Program-made: the position numbers and the translations under genes
Source of the DNA: Variovorax paradoxus
GTDB taxonomy: Bacteria > Pseudomonadota > Gammaproteobacteria > Burkholderiales > Burkholderiaceae_C
DNA length: 64,000 nt
Reading direction: 5' to 3'
Assembly: GCF_902712855.1 (NCBI RefSeq)
Contig: NZ_LR743507.1
Span: 2,962,001-3,026,000 of the forward strand
Notes under the pieces: generated by a model
The model's input: the letters and a program-made list of their open reading frames with translations, nothing else
What the model was told of the DNA's origin: nothing
The model's database searches: none
Shown here: positions 43,546 to 52,569 of the stretch, piece by piece
How positions within the stretch are numbered: the first letter of the stretch is position 1
Layout: each line of letters opens with the position of its first letter

Positions 43546-43800
43546 ATGTGGTTTCTGGTGTTGGGCCTGCTTGGATTGGCCCTGAAGTATTTCGAGATCG
43601 GCACGGTCGCCGGCTGGAGCTGGTGGATCGTGCTGTCTCCGTTCGCGATGGCCGTGGCGTGGTGGGCATGGGCCGATTCGTCGGGTTACACCAAGCGCAA
43701 GGTCATGGAGCGCGAAGACCGCCGCCGCCAGGCGCGCATCGACCGCCAGAAGACCAATATGGGCATCAAGCCCACCCCTGGGCAGCGCCCGCGGCGCTGA
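43546..43800 (+). CDS. Small Trp-rich membrane protein (TIGR04438 type)
   Basis: An 84-residue protein with two membrane helices dense in Trp (VAGWSWWIVLSP and VAWWAWADSSGYTKRK) and a basic, Arg-rich cytoplasmic tail. It matches the small Trp-rich family found in Burkholderiales; the function is unknown. A GGAGG site precedes the ATG. The next gene starts about 140 bases downstream on the same strand. Confidence 0.87.
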   Translation: MWFLVLGLLGLALKYFEIGTVAGWSWWIVLSPFAMAVAWWAWADSSGYTKRKVMEREDRRRQARIDRQKTNMGIKPTPGQRPRR

Positions 43801-43942
43801 GGCACGCCAGCAAGGCCTGGTTGCCTCGTCCTCTTTCACGGCGTGCCGGGCCTTTCCGTGCCGCGCGTGACGACAACTTGAGAGCGCCTGTGTGAAACTC
43901 CCGCAGCGCCGCCAGGAGGCGCTCAACAGGGAGGATCGACCG

Positions 43943-45709
43943 GTGTCCACACACAATCCATCGGGCGCGCTCGCGCCTGTCCTGCGCATCGCCATGGGGC
44001 TGCTGCTCGTGCTGTCGATGGCCGCTGCCGGCGGGCTGCATCGTTCGGCATGGACCGTTGTGCTGGCCGCACCGCTGTTCATCGTGCTCTATGCGCTGGG
44101 TAAATGGAATTCATGGGTGCTGGCGTGGCGGCTCGGCGGCGCGAAGCGGATCGTGCTCTCGGCGCTCGTGACGCTGCCGATCCAAGCCGTGGTTGCGGGC
44201 TTGTTCTACCTGATCGGCCTTGGCCTGGCCGCGCTGCTGGCGCCGGCCGCACCGATCGCCGAGCTGTCCGGCACAGATGTCCGATGGGCGCTGGCGCTGT
44301 TCGCCGTGGCTGTCGCGGCAAGCGCGGCGATCATCCGGCTCGAAGCGGTGACGCCGCATGCTTCGCCGGACGCGGAACCGCCGGTGCCGGAAGCGGAAGC
44401 GGATGCGGATGCGGATGCGGATGCGGACAGGGCTGCGGCAGCAGCCAGCGTCGAAGAGGTCGAACTCGACCTGGACCCGATGCCGCTGCGCATCGACAGC
44501 TTCTTCGTCTCGCCCGGCTACTTCCGCATCAACGCTGCGCGGCAGGCGCTGTCGCAACTGCATGGCGAGGCCGTGGCGAAGCCGCCGTTCGCGGCGAGCG
44601 AGGCCATGCTCGCCGAAGCCGAGGCGCGGCTGGGCTTCCGGTTGCCCGTCACGCTGCGGCAGCTCTACGGCGTGATGAACGGCGGCTACGTGGGTTGGCA
44701 GTACGTGCCGCTCAAGGCCGACGCGAAGCCCGTCGACGAAGACTGGCGCGGCGCCTTCTCCATCGACTACTCGAGCCTCGTCCCGGTGGGCGATCTGCGC
44801 ACCGTGGCTGAGCACTACGACGACTTCACGCACGAGCCCGAGGACGTGCCCGCCGATGCCGACAAGCTCGTCGTGCTGCAGGCTCGCTACGGCGACATGA
44901 CGCTGCTCGACTACAGGCGCGGACCGGAGGCGGGCGTGCTGATCGTGGACTATGGCAAGCAGCCTGGCGCCGATCCGGTCGACGCCGCGTTCGACAGCTT
45001 CGATGAATTCTTCTCGACGCTGCGCCGCGAGCGGCGCTCGCCCGGTGTTGCGCCTTCAGCCGACAGCGATCTCGAACGACCGCTCGGCGAGGCGCCCGAG
45101 GCCCTGCGCGCGCCGATGTTCTGGGGCGAGGCACGCCCGCACGCCTTCTACCTCAATGCGGTGCAGCGCAAGGACGGTTCGGAGCCGGCGCTGGCGGCCG
45201 ACGACGCGCTCGTTGCGCGAACCGAGGCGCGGCTGGGCGTTCGGCTGCCGCCGTCGCTCACGGACTTGTGGCGAGCCAAGAATGGCGGCGGTGTGTCATG
45301 CCGCTTCGTCGACCTGGAAAGCGGCGAAGGGCTGCCGCGCACCTATGTCGAGGCGGTGCGCTACCTCGTGCCGATGGAGCATTTCACGACCCTCGCCGAA
45401 CTGTCGGACCGCATCGTCTTCGCGCCGGAAGAAACGCCATGGAAGGCGCAGTTCGCCGAGCCGCACCGGCTCGTCGTGCTGGACGCGGACCACGGCCGGC
45501 TCGTGCTGCTCGACCATCGGGGAGAGGGGCTGCCGGGGAGTGCGGGCGACGCGGCCGTGCTGGTCGTGGAAGACCTCGACCGGGGGCCGCCGCGGGAAGT
45601 GCTGCGCTTCGAGCGCTTCGACGACCTGCTGGCGCGGCTGCGCGCCAAGCGGGTCGACTACGAGGATGTCGCCAAGCCGTGGAAGCCGGCGGCGGCCTCC
45701 ACGGTCTGA
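43943..45709 (+). CDS. Membrane-anchored protein with two SMI1/KNR4 (SUKH) domains
   Basis: A 588-residue protein. The N-terminal third has about four membrane helices (residues ~10-135). A low-complexity linker follows, coded by a GCGGAT hexanucleotide run and read as alternating Ala-Asp. Two SUKH domains come next, at ~210-345 (start AEAEARLGFRLPVTLRQLYG) and ~440-575 (ARTEARLGVRLPPSLTDLWR); the internal likeness shows a duplication. SUKH proteins often neutralise nuclease or deaminase toxins, but none is encoded nearby. The GTG at 43943 follows GGGAGG; an upstream GTG at 43892 lacks such a site. The function is unproven. Confidence 0.82.
   Translation: MSTHNPSGALAPVLRIAMGLLLVLSMAAAGGLHRSAWTVVLAAPLFIVLYALGKWNSWVLAWRLGGAKRIVLSALVTLPIQAVVAGLFYLIGLGLAALLAPAAPIAELSGTDVRWALALFAVAVAASAAIIRLEAVTPHASPDAEPPVPEAEADADADADADRAAAAASVEEVELDLDPMPLRIDSFFVSPGYFRINAARQALSQLHGEAVAKPPFAASEAMLAEAEARLGFRLPVTLRQLYGVMNGGYVGWQYVPLKADAKPVDEDWRGAFSIDYSSLVPVGDLRTVAEHYDDFTHEPEDVPADADKLVVLQARYGDMTLLDYRRGPEAGVLIVDYGKQPGADPVDAAFDSFDEFFSTLRRERRSPGVAPSADSDLERPLGEAPEALRAPMFWGEARPHAFYLNAVQRKDGSEPALAADDALVARTEARLGVRLPPSLTDLWRAKNGGGVSCRFVDLESGEGLPRTYVEAVRYLVPMEHFTTLAELSDRIVFAPEETPWKAQFAEPHRLVVLDADHGRLVLLDHRGEGLPGSAGDAAVLVVEDLDRGPPREVLRFERFDDLLARLRAKRVDYEDVAKPWKPAAASTV
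44393..44427 (+). repeat. Hexanucleotide (GCGGAT)n microsatellite in coding sequence
   Basis: About five to six tandem GCGGAT-like units (the first units GCGGAA) encode an alternating Ala-Asp/Glu linker between the membrane part and the first SUKH domain. Because the unit is six bases, length changes would keep the frame and only alter linker length. Confidence 0.8.
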
Positions 45710-45740
45710 GCCATGCGGTGCGCCTTGCGCGCGCCGGGCT

Positions 45741-47435
45741 TCAGAACTTGTCGAGCACGGCGCCCGAACTGGCGCTCGAGGCGTTGAACGCGAACTTGGC
45801 CTGCACGCCGCGCGTGTAGCGCGGTGCCGGTGCCTTCCAGCCTTCGCGGCGCTTGGCGATCTCGGCTTCGGGCACGTTCAGCTCGAGCTTGAGTTCGTGC
45901 GCGTCGATGGTGATCGAGTCGCCTTCGTTCACGAATGCGATGGTGCCGCCGGCAGCCGCTTCGGGCGCGACGTGGCCGACCACCATGCCCCAGGTGCCGC
46001 CCGAGAAGCGGCCGTCGGTGATCAGGCCCACGCTCTCGCCCAGGCCGGCGCCGATCAGCGCACCCGTGGGGGCCAGCATTTCCGGCATGCCGGGCCCACC
46101 CTTGGGGCCGAGGTAGCGCAGCACCATCACGTCGCCTGCCTTGATCTTGCCGTCGAGGATGGCCTTGAGTGCCGATTGCTCGTCGTCGAACACGCGCGCC
46201 GGGCCGGTGATGACCGGGTTCTTGAGGCCCGTGATCTTGGCGACCGCGCCTTCGGGCGACAGGTTGCCCTTCAGGATGGCCAGGTGGCCTTCGTCGTACA
46301 TGGGCTTGTCGATCGGGCGGATCACGTCCTGGTCGGCGCGCGGCACGTCGGGCACGTCGGCCAGCACTTCGGCGATGGTCTGGCCGCTGATGGTGACGCA
46401 GTCGCCGTGCAGCAGGCCGGCCTTCAGCAGCACCTTCATGACCTGCGGGATGCCGCCGGCCTGGTGCAGGTCGACCGCGAGGTACTTGCCCGAGGGCTTC
46501 AGGTCGCAGATCACCGGCACCTTCTTGCGCATGCGCTCGAAGTCGTCGATGGTCCAGTCGACCTCGGCCGCGTGCGCGATGGCCAGGAAATGCAGCACCG
46601 CGTTGGTCGAGCCGCCGGTGGCCATGATGACGGCCACGGCGTTCTCGATGGCCTTCTTGGTCACGATGTCGCGCGGCTTCAGGTCCTTCTTGATGGCCTC
46701 GATCAGCACCTTGGCCGATTCCTTGGCCGAGTTCTGCTTCTCGTCGTGCGGGTTGGCCATGGTCGACGAGTAGGGCAGCGACATGCCCAGCGCCTCGAAC
46801 GCGCTCGACATGGTGTTGGCGGTGTACATGCCGCCGCAGGAGCCGGTGCCGGGAATGGCGCGCTTCTCGATTTCCTTCAGGTCCTCGTCGCTCATGTTGC
46901 CTGCGGCGTTCTGGCCCACGGCCTCGAACACGCTGACGATGTTCAGGTCCTGGCCCTTGTACTTGCCAGGGAGGATGGTGCCGCCGTAGACGTAGATGGC
47001 GGGCACGTTGGCGCGCAGCATGCCCATCATGCCGCCGGGCATGTTCTTGTCGCAGCCGCCGACCACCAGCACGCCGTCCATCCACTGGCCGCCCACGCAG
47101 GTCTCGATGCAGTCCGAGATGACCTCGCGGCTCACCAGCGAGTACTTCATGCCTTCGGTGCCCATGGCCATGCCGTCGGAGATGGTGGGGGTGCCGAACA
47201 CCTGGGCGTTGCCGCCCGCTTCCTCGATGCCGGCAATGGCCGCGTCGGCCAGCTTCTGCAGGCCCGAGTTGCAGGGCGTGATGGTGCTGTGGCCGTTGGC
47301 GACGCCGACCATGGGCTTCTTGAAGTCGGATTCCTCGTAGCCCATGGCGTAGAACATGGAGCGGTTGGGCGCGCGGCTCTTGCCTTCGACGATGTTGGCG
47401 CTGCGGCGATTGATCTGGATCGGTTTGGTGTCCAT
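45741..47435 (-). CDS. ilvD: Dihydroxy-acid dehydratase
   Basis: A 564-residue Fe-S dehydratase for the third step of valine and isoleucine synthesis, also needed for leucine and pantothenate. Cluster ligands lie in VGGCDKNMPGGMMG near residue 107 and PGTGSCGGMYTANTM near 175; the C-terminal domain has the IITDGRFSGGTWGMVVGH motif near 440. Length matches the IlvD/Edd family. It is divergent from a LysR regulator with a palindrome between them. Confidence 0.95.
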   Translation of the reverse strand: MDTKPIQINRRSANIVEGKSRAPNRSMFYAMGYEESDFKKPMVGVANGHSTITPCNSGLQKLADAAIAGIEEAGGNAQVFGTPTISDGMAMGTEGMKYSLVSREVISDCIETCVGGQWMDGVLVVGGCDKNMPGGMMGMLRANVPAIYVYGGTILPGKYKGQDLNIVSVFEAVGQNAAGNMSDEDLKEIEKRAIPGTGSCGGMYTANTMSSAFEALGMSLPYSSTMANPHDEKQNSAKESAKVLIEAIKKDLKPRDIVTKKAIENAVAVIMATGGSTNAVLHFLAIAHAAEVDWTIDDFERMRKKVPVICDLKPSGKYLAVDLHQAGGIPQVMKVLLKAGLLHGDCVTISGQTIAEVLADVPDVPRADQDVIRPIDKPMYDEGHLAILKGNLSPEGAVAKITGLKNPVITGPARVFDDEQSALKAILDGKIKAGDVMVLRYLGPKGGPGMPEMLAPTGALIGAGLGESVGLITDGRFSGGTWGMVVGHVAPEAAAGGTIAFVNEGDSITIDAHELKLELNVPEAEIAKRREGWKAPAPRYTRGVQAKFAFNASSASSGAVLDKF

Positions 47436-47508
47436 GGTGTCTCTTCTGTCGTGGGGTGTGGGGAATCGCGAGCGGGGCGCGACGGGCTCAAGTATCGGAC
47501 TTCTGATT

Positions 47509-47522
47509 GATTGGTTCCAATC
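47509..47522. promoter_or_regulatory. Palindrome in the ilvD-LysR intergenic region
   Basis: GATTGG-TT-CCAATC is a 14-base dyad in the 119-base divergent gap, centred about 80 bases from ilvD and 39 from the LysR ATG. Its position fits a LysR-type binding site. Confidence 0.4.
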
Positions 47523-47554
47523 CGATTTGCGTTGTCGATTGATATGCTCGGCAT

Positions 47555-48529
47555 ATGAAGGAAAGCCTGATCGACCTGCGTGCCTGGCGCCAGTTCCTGG
47601 CCGTGGCCGAGGAGCTGCATTTCGGCCGCGCCGCGCTGCGCCTGCACATGACCCAGCCGCCTGTCACGCAGGCCATCGCACAGCTCGAGAAGACGCTGGG
47701 CGTGGCGCTGTTCGACCGCACGCGGCGGCGCGTGGCGCTCACCCCGGCCGGGGAGGCGCTGCTGCCCGACGTGCGCGAACTGCTGGCCCGTGCCCAGGCG
47801 CTGCCTGCCCGTGCGCGCGCCGCCGCGGCAGGGCAGGTGGGGCGGGTGCGCATCGCCTTCGTCTCGACGGTCGGGTTCGAACAGTTGCCGGCCTGGGTGC
47901 GCGAGTTCCGCGTGCTGTGCCCCGAGGTGGCGCTCGAACTGGTCGAGGCCACGGGCGACGTGCAGCTCGAGGCCTTCGCGCGCGGCGAGATCGACGCCGG
48001 GCTGATGCTGCATTCGCCCGGCGCCGCGCCGCCGGGCCTCGCGCGGCTGGCGGTGTCGCAGGAGCCGCTCGTGCTCGCGCTGCCCGAGCGCCACGCCCTT
48101 GCCGGCGCCCACAGGCTGTTGATGGCGGACGTGCTGGCCGAGCCGCTGGTCATCTTTCCGCGCCGCATCGTGCCGTCGTTGCACGACGCCATCTTCGACC
48201 TGTACCACGCGGCCGGTCGCACGCCGCTGCTCGGCCAGGAGGCGATACAGATGCAGACCATCGTCAACCTCGTCTCGGGCGGCATCGGCGTTGCCTGGGT
48301 GCCCGAGAGCGTCACGCAGTTCCGCCGCGCGGGCGTGGTGTACCGCCGCGCCGAGGAGTTCGCGCCCCTTGCGCGGCGCCGCAGCGCGCCGGTGCTGCCC
48401 GCATGCGAAACCAGCCTGGTGTGGCCCGAAGAGGCTTCGAATCCGGCGCTTGCCCGTTTCGTCTCGTTCGTGCGCGAGCGCGGGATGAACACGAACAACC
48501 CTGCTAGCCCCGAGGAGGGCACCGAATGA
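47555..48529 (+). CDS. LysR-family transcriptional regulator divergent from ilvD
   Basis: A 324-residue regulator. The HTH lies at residues ~10-68 (AWRQFLAVAEELHFGRAALR, then VTQAIAQLEKTLGVALFDRT). The effector domain covers ~95-300, with an Arg-rich hinge before it. By placement it could control ilvD; the target is not proven. Its stop overlaps the start of a small secreted protein as ATGA. Confidence 0.9.
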   Translation: MKESLIDLRAWRQFLAVAEELHFGRAALRLHMTQPPVTQAIAQLEKTLGVALFDRTRRRVALTPAGEALLPDVRELLARAQALPARARAAAAGQVGRVRIAFVSTVGFEQLPAWVREFRVLCPEVALELVEATGDVQLEAFARGEIDAGLMLHSPGAAPPGLARLAVSQEPLVLALPERHALAGAHRLLMADVLAEPLVIFPRRIVPSLHDAIFDLYHAAGRTPLLGQEAIQMQTIVNLVSGGIGVAWVPESVTQFRRAGVVYRRAEEFAPLARRRSAPVLPACETSLVWPEEASNPALARFVSFVRERGMNTNNPASPEEGTE

Positions 48530-49071
48530 ATATGGGCTTTGCTTTGCCGGCCCGGCTTGCCGCCGGCGCCGCCATGCTCTGTACGGTTGCCGCCATGGCG
48601 CAGGCACCGGCCGCCGTGCCGCAATTCAAGGACTACCCGGCCGATGCGCCCCACACCGGAGCGAACCATTCGCTGGTGCTCGACAGCGACTTCGCCCGCG
48701 CGTACCGCACCCGGCTGCGCGAGGCCGTCGCCAGCGGCAAGCCCGAGTTTGCGGGCCGCTACATCGTCGTGCGCTGGGGCTGCGGCACCGGTGGCTGCAA
48801 CACCGGCGCGGTGATCGATGCCGTCACCGGCCACGCGACGCCGATGCCCGGCGCGCTGACGAGCGTCTACCCGCTGAAGCCCGAATTCGAGAAGGAAGAC
48901 GGGCAGGAGCTCATCTACAAGCTGTCGAGCCGGTTGCTGGTGCAGGCGGGCGACATCGAGGGTGTGAACGGCGACGGCAAGGACGTGGTCGAGTTCCACG
49001 AATTCAGCCGTGGAAAGTTCAACCTCATCAAGAGGCTGCCCTACGGGCGCGAGGGCAAGTCGCGGCCCTGA
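48526..49071 (+). CDS. Secreted hypothetical protein coupled to a LysR gene
   Basis: A 181-residue protein with a signal peptide (cleavage after AMAQA near residue 27). The mature part has the Cys-Gly motif VVRWGCGTGGCNTGAVID near residue 82, which probably forms a disulfide or metal site, and ends basic. I know of similar uncharacterised exported proteins but no function. ATGA overlap with the LysR gene shows coupling. The 273 bases to the next gene hold only a possible remnant on the minus strand. Confidence 0.78.
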   Translation: MNMGFALPARLAAGAAMLCTVAAMAQAPAAVPQFKDYPADAPHTGANHSLVLDSDFARAYRTRLREAVASGKPEFAGRYIVVRWGCGTGGCNTGAVIDAVTGHATPMPGALTSVYPLKPEFEKEDGQELIYKLSSRLLVQAGDIEGVNGDGKDVVEFHEFSRGKFNLIKRLPYGREGKSRP

Positions 49072-49210
49072 CGGGGCTCGCGGCGGCGTGCGCCGGCATG
49101 GGCGGGTTGTGCCGGCTGCGGCCCGTCGAGGGCGTCGGCCAGCACCGTTTCGAGCCAGGCCGCGAAGGCCTGCATGCGGCGCGACAGGTCCGGGTAGTTT
49201 GTGGCGGAGG
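49051..49210 (-). pseudogene. Possible remnant of a LysR regulator 3' end
   Basis: Read on the minus strand from about 49208, the frame gives NYPDLSRRMQAFAAWLETVL, which resembles the last helix of LysR effector domains. It continues as a Pro/Arg-rich tail to a stop near 49043. Nothing upstream looks like the rest of such a protein. This is a short, weak likeness. Confidence 0.25.
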
Positions 49211-49344
49211 AACTGCCGATCCTCCTGCTGATCCTCGCGGTGCCGGCAGCGATCGCGGGGCTGCTCTGATGGCGGCTCGGGCGGTAGCCGGACAGCGAAT
49301 ATCCCCGACCCGGACCCGACATCCGGCGCGGGCACAATCCGCGG

Positions 49345-50175
49345 ATGCTCATGTATCCGCATATCGACCCCATCGCCCTGCAAATCGGGCCGGTGGCCAT
49401 CCACTGGTACGGCCTGACCTACCTGGCCGCGTTTGCGCTGTTCTATTTCCTCGGCACGCGACGCCTGCGGCACGAGCCGTACCGCTCGCTCGTCGGCGCG
49501 GGCGCATGGCAGCGCAAGGATATCGAGGACATACTTTTCCTCGGCGTCATGGGCGTCATCGTCGGTGGGCGCCTGGGCTACTGCCTGTTCTACAAGCCCG
49601 AGTTCTACCTGACGCATCCGCTCGAGATCCTCTACGTATGGCAGGGCGGCATGAGCTTCCATGGCGGGCTGCTCGGCGTGATCGGCGCGATGGTGTGGTT
49701 CTCTCATTCGCGCGCGCGCCCGTTCTGGCAGGTGATGGACTTCGTCTCGCCCTGCGTGCCGACCGGCCTGGCGGCAGGCCGGGTGGGCAACTTCATCAAC
49801 GGCGAACTCTGGGGCCGCTTCAGCAATCCCGACCTGCCGTGGGGCATGGTCTTTCCGCAGAGCGGATCGATGCTGCCGCGCCATCCGTCGCAGGTGTACC
49901 AGTTCCTGCTCGAGGGCCTGCTGCTGTTCGCGGTGATGTGGCTCTACGCGCGCAAGGAACGCAAGCAGGGACAGGTGGCCGCGGTGTTCCTGATCGGCTA
50001 CGGCGTGCTGCGTTTCGTCGCGGAGTACTTCCGCGAGCCTGACGATTTCCTCGGCCTGCGTGCGCTCAATCTGAGCCAGGGCCAGTGGCTCAGCGTGCCG
50101 ATGGTCATCGCCGGCATCGCGCTGTGGTTCTGGTTCGGCCGGGCCGGCACGAGGGCGACCGCCGCACGCGCTTGA
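49345..50175 (+). CDS. lgt: Prolipoprotein diacylglyceryl transferase
   Basis: A 276-residue inner-membrane enzyme that transfers diacylglycerol from phosphatidylglycerol to the lipobox Cys of prolipoproteins. Seven helices are expected. The catalytic His lies in YGLTYLAAF/SFHGGLLGVIGAM near residue 112, and the Lgt signature GRVGNFINGELWGR is near 148, with the conserved RHPSQVYQ near 180. The start is ATG at 49345 or, two codons later, 49351. It would process the lipoproteins seen in this window. Confidence 0.95.
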   Translation: MLMYPHIDPIALQIGPVAIHWYGLTYLAAFALFYFLGTRRLRHEPYRSLVGAGAWQRKDIEDILFLGVMGVIVGGRLGYCLFYKPEFYLTHPLEILYVWQGGMSFHGGLLGVIGAMVWFSHSRARPFWQVMDFVSPCVPTGLAAGRVGNFINGELWGRFSNPDLPWGMVFPQSGSMLPRHPSQVYQFLLEGLLLFAVMWLYARKERKQGQVAAVFLIGYGVLRFVAEYFREPDDFLGLRALNLSQGQWLSVPMVIAGIALWFWFGRAGTRATAARA

Positions 50176-50250
50176 TACGTCGGTACGCAGGGTAAATCCC
50201 AGCCGCGCACGGGGTGCGCGGCCCTTGCGCCTCTTCGCGGGCAGGCTCAG

Positions 50251-50264
50251 AATTACGCGTAATT
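50251..50264. promoter_or_regulatory. Perfect 14-base palindrome before the GntR gene
   Basis: AATTACGCGTAATT lies 26 bases before the ATG of the malonate regulator, in an AT-rich patch (a further AATTAT follows at 50271). A perfect dyad of this size is a good candidate operator for the GntR protein itself. Confidence 0.6.
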
Positions 50265-50290
50265 ACAGGAAATTATGCGGTCCTGATCCC

Positions 50291-50959
50291 ATGCGACTGG
50301 TTCCCAACTCCCTGCACGACGAGGTCGCCGCCACGCTGCGCGAGCAGATCTTCGACGGCACGCTGGCGCCCGGCAGCTTCGTGGACGAGGTGTCGCTGTG
50401 CGAGCGCCTGTCCATCTCCCGCACGCCATTGCGCGAAGCGCTCAAGGTGCTCACGGCAGAAGGCCTGCTGCGCCACGAACCGCGGCGCGGCTGCTTCGTC
50501 AACGAGGTCACCGAGCGCGACCTCGACGAGATCTTTCCCGTCATCGCGCTGCTCGAGGGCCGCTGCGCCTACGAGGCCGCGCGCAACGCCAGCGACGCCG
50601 AACTGCACGAGCTCGACGAACTGCACGAGCGGCTGGTGCGCCACGCCAAGGCCAGGCGCATCAACGACTACTACGCCACCAACCACATCATTCACGAGGC
50701 GATCATCAAGCTCGCCGACAACAGGTGGCTGGCCCAGGTGATCGGCGACCTGCGCAAGATCCTCAAGCTCGCGCGGCTGCAGCAGCTGCATGCGCCGGGG
50801 CGGCTCGACCAGAGCCTGTCGGAGCACCTGGCCGTGTTCGCCGCGCTCAAGGCGCGCGACAGCGAGGGCGCCGACGCGGCCATGCGCACGCACATGACGC
50901 GCCAGCGCGAGGCGCTGCGCGAGGTCATGCGCCAGCAGAAATCCAGGGTGATGTCGTGA
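50291..50959 (+). CDS. matR: GntR-family (FCD) regulator of the malonate operon
   Basis: A 222-residue repressor-type protein. The winged HTH (residues ~8-68) includes LREQIFDGTLAPGSFVDEVS and ISRTPLREALKVLTAEGLL. The FCD effector domain (~75-205) has metal/ligand histidines (HEAIIKL, EHLAVF, MRTHM). It is the first gene of the malonate cluster and matches MatR in placement; malonate or malonyl-CoA would be the expected ligand. The ATG at 50291 is chosen because the perfect palindrome sits just upstream. Confidence 0.88.
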   Translation: MRLVPNSLHDEVAATLREQIFDGTLAPGSFVDEVSLCERLSISRTPLREALKVLTAEGLLRHEPRRGCFVNEVTERDLDEIFPVIALLEGRCAYEAARNASDAELHELDELHERLVRHAKARRINDYYATNHIIHEAIIKLADNRWLAQVIGDLRKILKLARLQQLHAPGRLDQSLSEHLAVFAALKARDSEGADAAMRTHMTRQREALREVMRQQKSRVMS

Positions 50960-51008
50960 CGACCGCGCGTCGCGACCGGCCCTTTTCAACAAGCATTGGA
51001 GTGCCCCG

Positions 51009-52475
51009 ATGAGTGCGACCGAATGGTTCCAGGCGCGGCTGCGTCCTGGCGAGAAGTCCAAGGTGCCGGTGGCGCCCGAGGCGGCCGCCAAGGGCGCGCC
51101 GAAGAACGCGCCCAAGCCCAGCGCCCGTTCGACGGCCGAGCGGCTGCTGGTCACCTTGCGCAAGGCCGACGAGGCCTTGTCGCCGCGCGCGTTGCGCCGC
51201 GTGCTGGCCGACCTGCAGGCGGTGATCGACCCGCGCGTGAGCGAAGTCGAGGGCGGACGCCGTGCCCATGCCATTGCCGATGCCTACCGCGCCGCCACGG
51301 CCGAGGAGCGGCGCGACTACTGGGCGCTCATGAGCGAGCATTTCGCCGCCGACGCTCAAAAGCTCAAGACTGCGCGCGACCAGCACCAGAACGCCGTCGG
51401 CACGCCCGACGAAGGGCAGGCCGAGCTGCGCCTGCGCCGCGCGCTGGTGTCGCCGCGCATGCGGCTGCTGCAGCGCTTCGCGGTCGAGCCCGAGGGCATG
51501 CGCTTTCTCGTCGACCTGCGCGCCGACCTGCTGCCCAACCTGAAGGCCGACAAGCGACTGCTCGCGCTCGACGCCGAGCTCGAGCACCTCTTCTCGACCT
51601 GGTTCGACGTGGCCTTCCTCGAGCTGCGCCGCATCGACTGGGACTCGCCGGCCTCGCTGATCGAGAAGCTCATCCGCTACGAGGCGGTGCACGACATCAA
51701 GAGCTGGTCCGACGTGAAGAACCGGCTCGACGACAGTGACCGCCGCTGCTATGGCTTCTTCCATCCGCGCCTGCCCAACGAGCCGCTCATCTTCGTGGAA
51801 GTGGCGCTGGTCGACCGCATCAGCGACGGCATCACGCCGCTGCTCGACGAGGCGGCCGTGCCCGTGCTGCCCGCCAAGGCCACCACGGCCATCTTCTATT
51901 CGATCAGCAACACCCAGAACGGCCTGCGCGGCGTGAGCTTCGGCGACTCGCTCATCAAGCGCGTGGTCGAGACCCTGCAGGACGAGCTGCCGCGCCTGAA
52001 GACCTTCGCCACGCTGTCGCCGATCCCGGGTTTTCGCACCTGGCTCGCGAAGAACGCGGCCGACCTGCTGCCGCGCCTGGACGAGAAGCGCGAGGCCGAA
52101 CTCGGCCGGCTCGTCGGCTCGCTGCCGCCCACGGCCGAGCGCCTGCTCGCGGCCGTGGATGCGGCCACCACCTTCGATGCGAAGTCGCCGCTGCGCCAAT
52201 GGCTCATGCAGGCCGCCGCCGAATACCTCGGCCGGGCACTGGTCGACGGCACGCCGGCAGACCCTGTCGCACGTTTCCACCTGGGCAACGGTGCCCGCGT
52301 GGAGCGGCTGAACTGGGCCGGCGATCCGTCGCCCAAGGGGCAGAAGCAGTCTTACGGGCTCATGGTCAACTACCTCTACGACCTGAAGCGCCTGGACAAA
52401 CACCGCACCTGGCTGGCCGACGGCAAGGTCGCTGTATCGGGAGACATCGAAAGCCTGTACTTCAAAAAAGGCTGA
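51009..52475 (+). CDS. matA: Malonyl-CoA decarboxylase
   Basis: A 488-residue enzyme giving acetyl-CoA and CO2 from malonyl-CoA. The N-terminal helical domain covers ~40-190. The C-terminal GNAT-like domain has the catalytic Ser in IFYSISNTQNGLRGVSFGD near residue 303 and the catalytic His in ARFHLGNGA near 424, as in the MCD family. A GGAG site precedes the ATG. With the ligase encoded downstream, it turns malonate into acetyl-CoA at the cost of one ATP. Confidence 0.94.
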   Translation: MSATEWFQARLRPGEKSKVPVAPEAAAKGAPKNAPKPSARSTAERLLVTLRKADEALSPRALRRVLADLQAVIDPRVSEVEGGRRAHAIADAYRAATAEERRDYWALMSEHFAADAQKLKTARDQHQNAVGTPDEGQAELRLRRALVSPRMRLLQRFAVEPEGMRFLVDLRADLLPNLKADKRLLALDAELEHLFSTWFDVAFLELRRIDWDSPASLIEKLIRYEAVHDIKSWSDVKNRLDDSDRRCYGFFHPRLPNEPLIFVEVALVDRISDGITPLLDEAAVPVLPAKATTAIFYSISNTQNGLRGVSFGDSLIKRVVETLQDELPRLKTFATLSPIPGFRTWLAKNAADLLPRLDEKREAELGRLVGSLPPTAERLLAAVDAATTFDAKSPLRQWLMQAAAEYLGRALVDGTPADPVARFHLGNGARVERLNWAGDPSPKGQKQSYGLMVNYLYDLKRLDKHRTWLADGKVAVSGDIESLYFKKG

Positions 52476-52569
52476 TGGCGTTCGCAGGCCGGCGACGACG
52501 CGACAACGCGAAATCAGCCGGCGGCCGCATCGGGCGGCAAAATCCACAACGACACAGGAGATGAGACAA

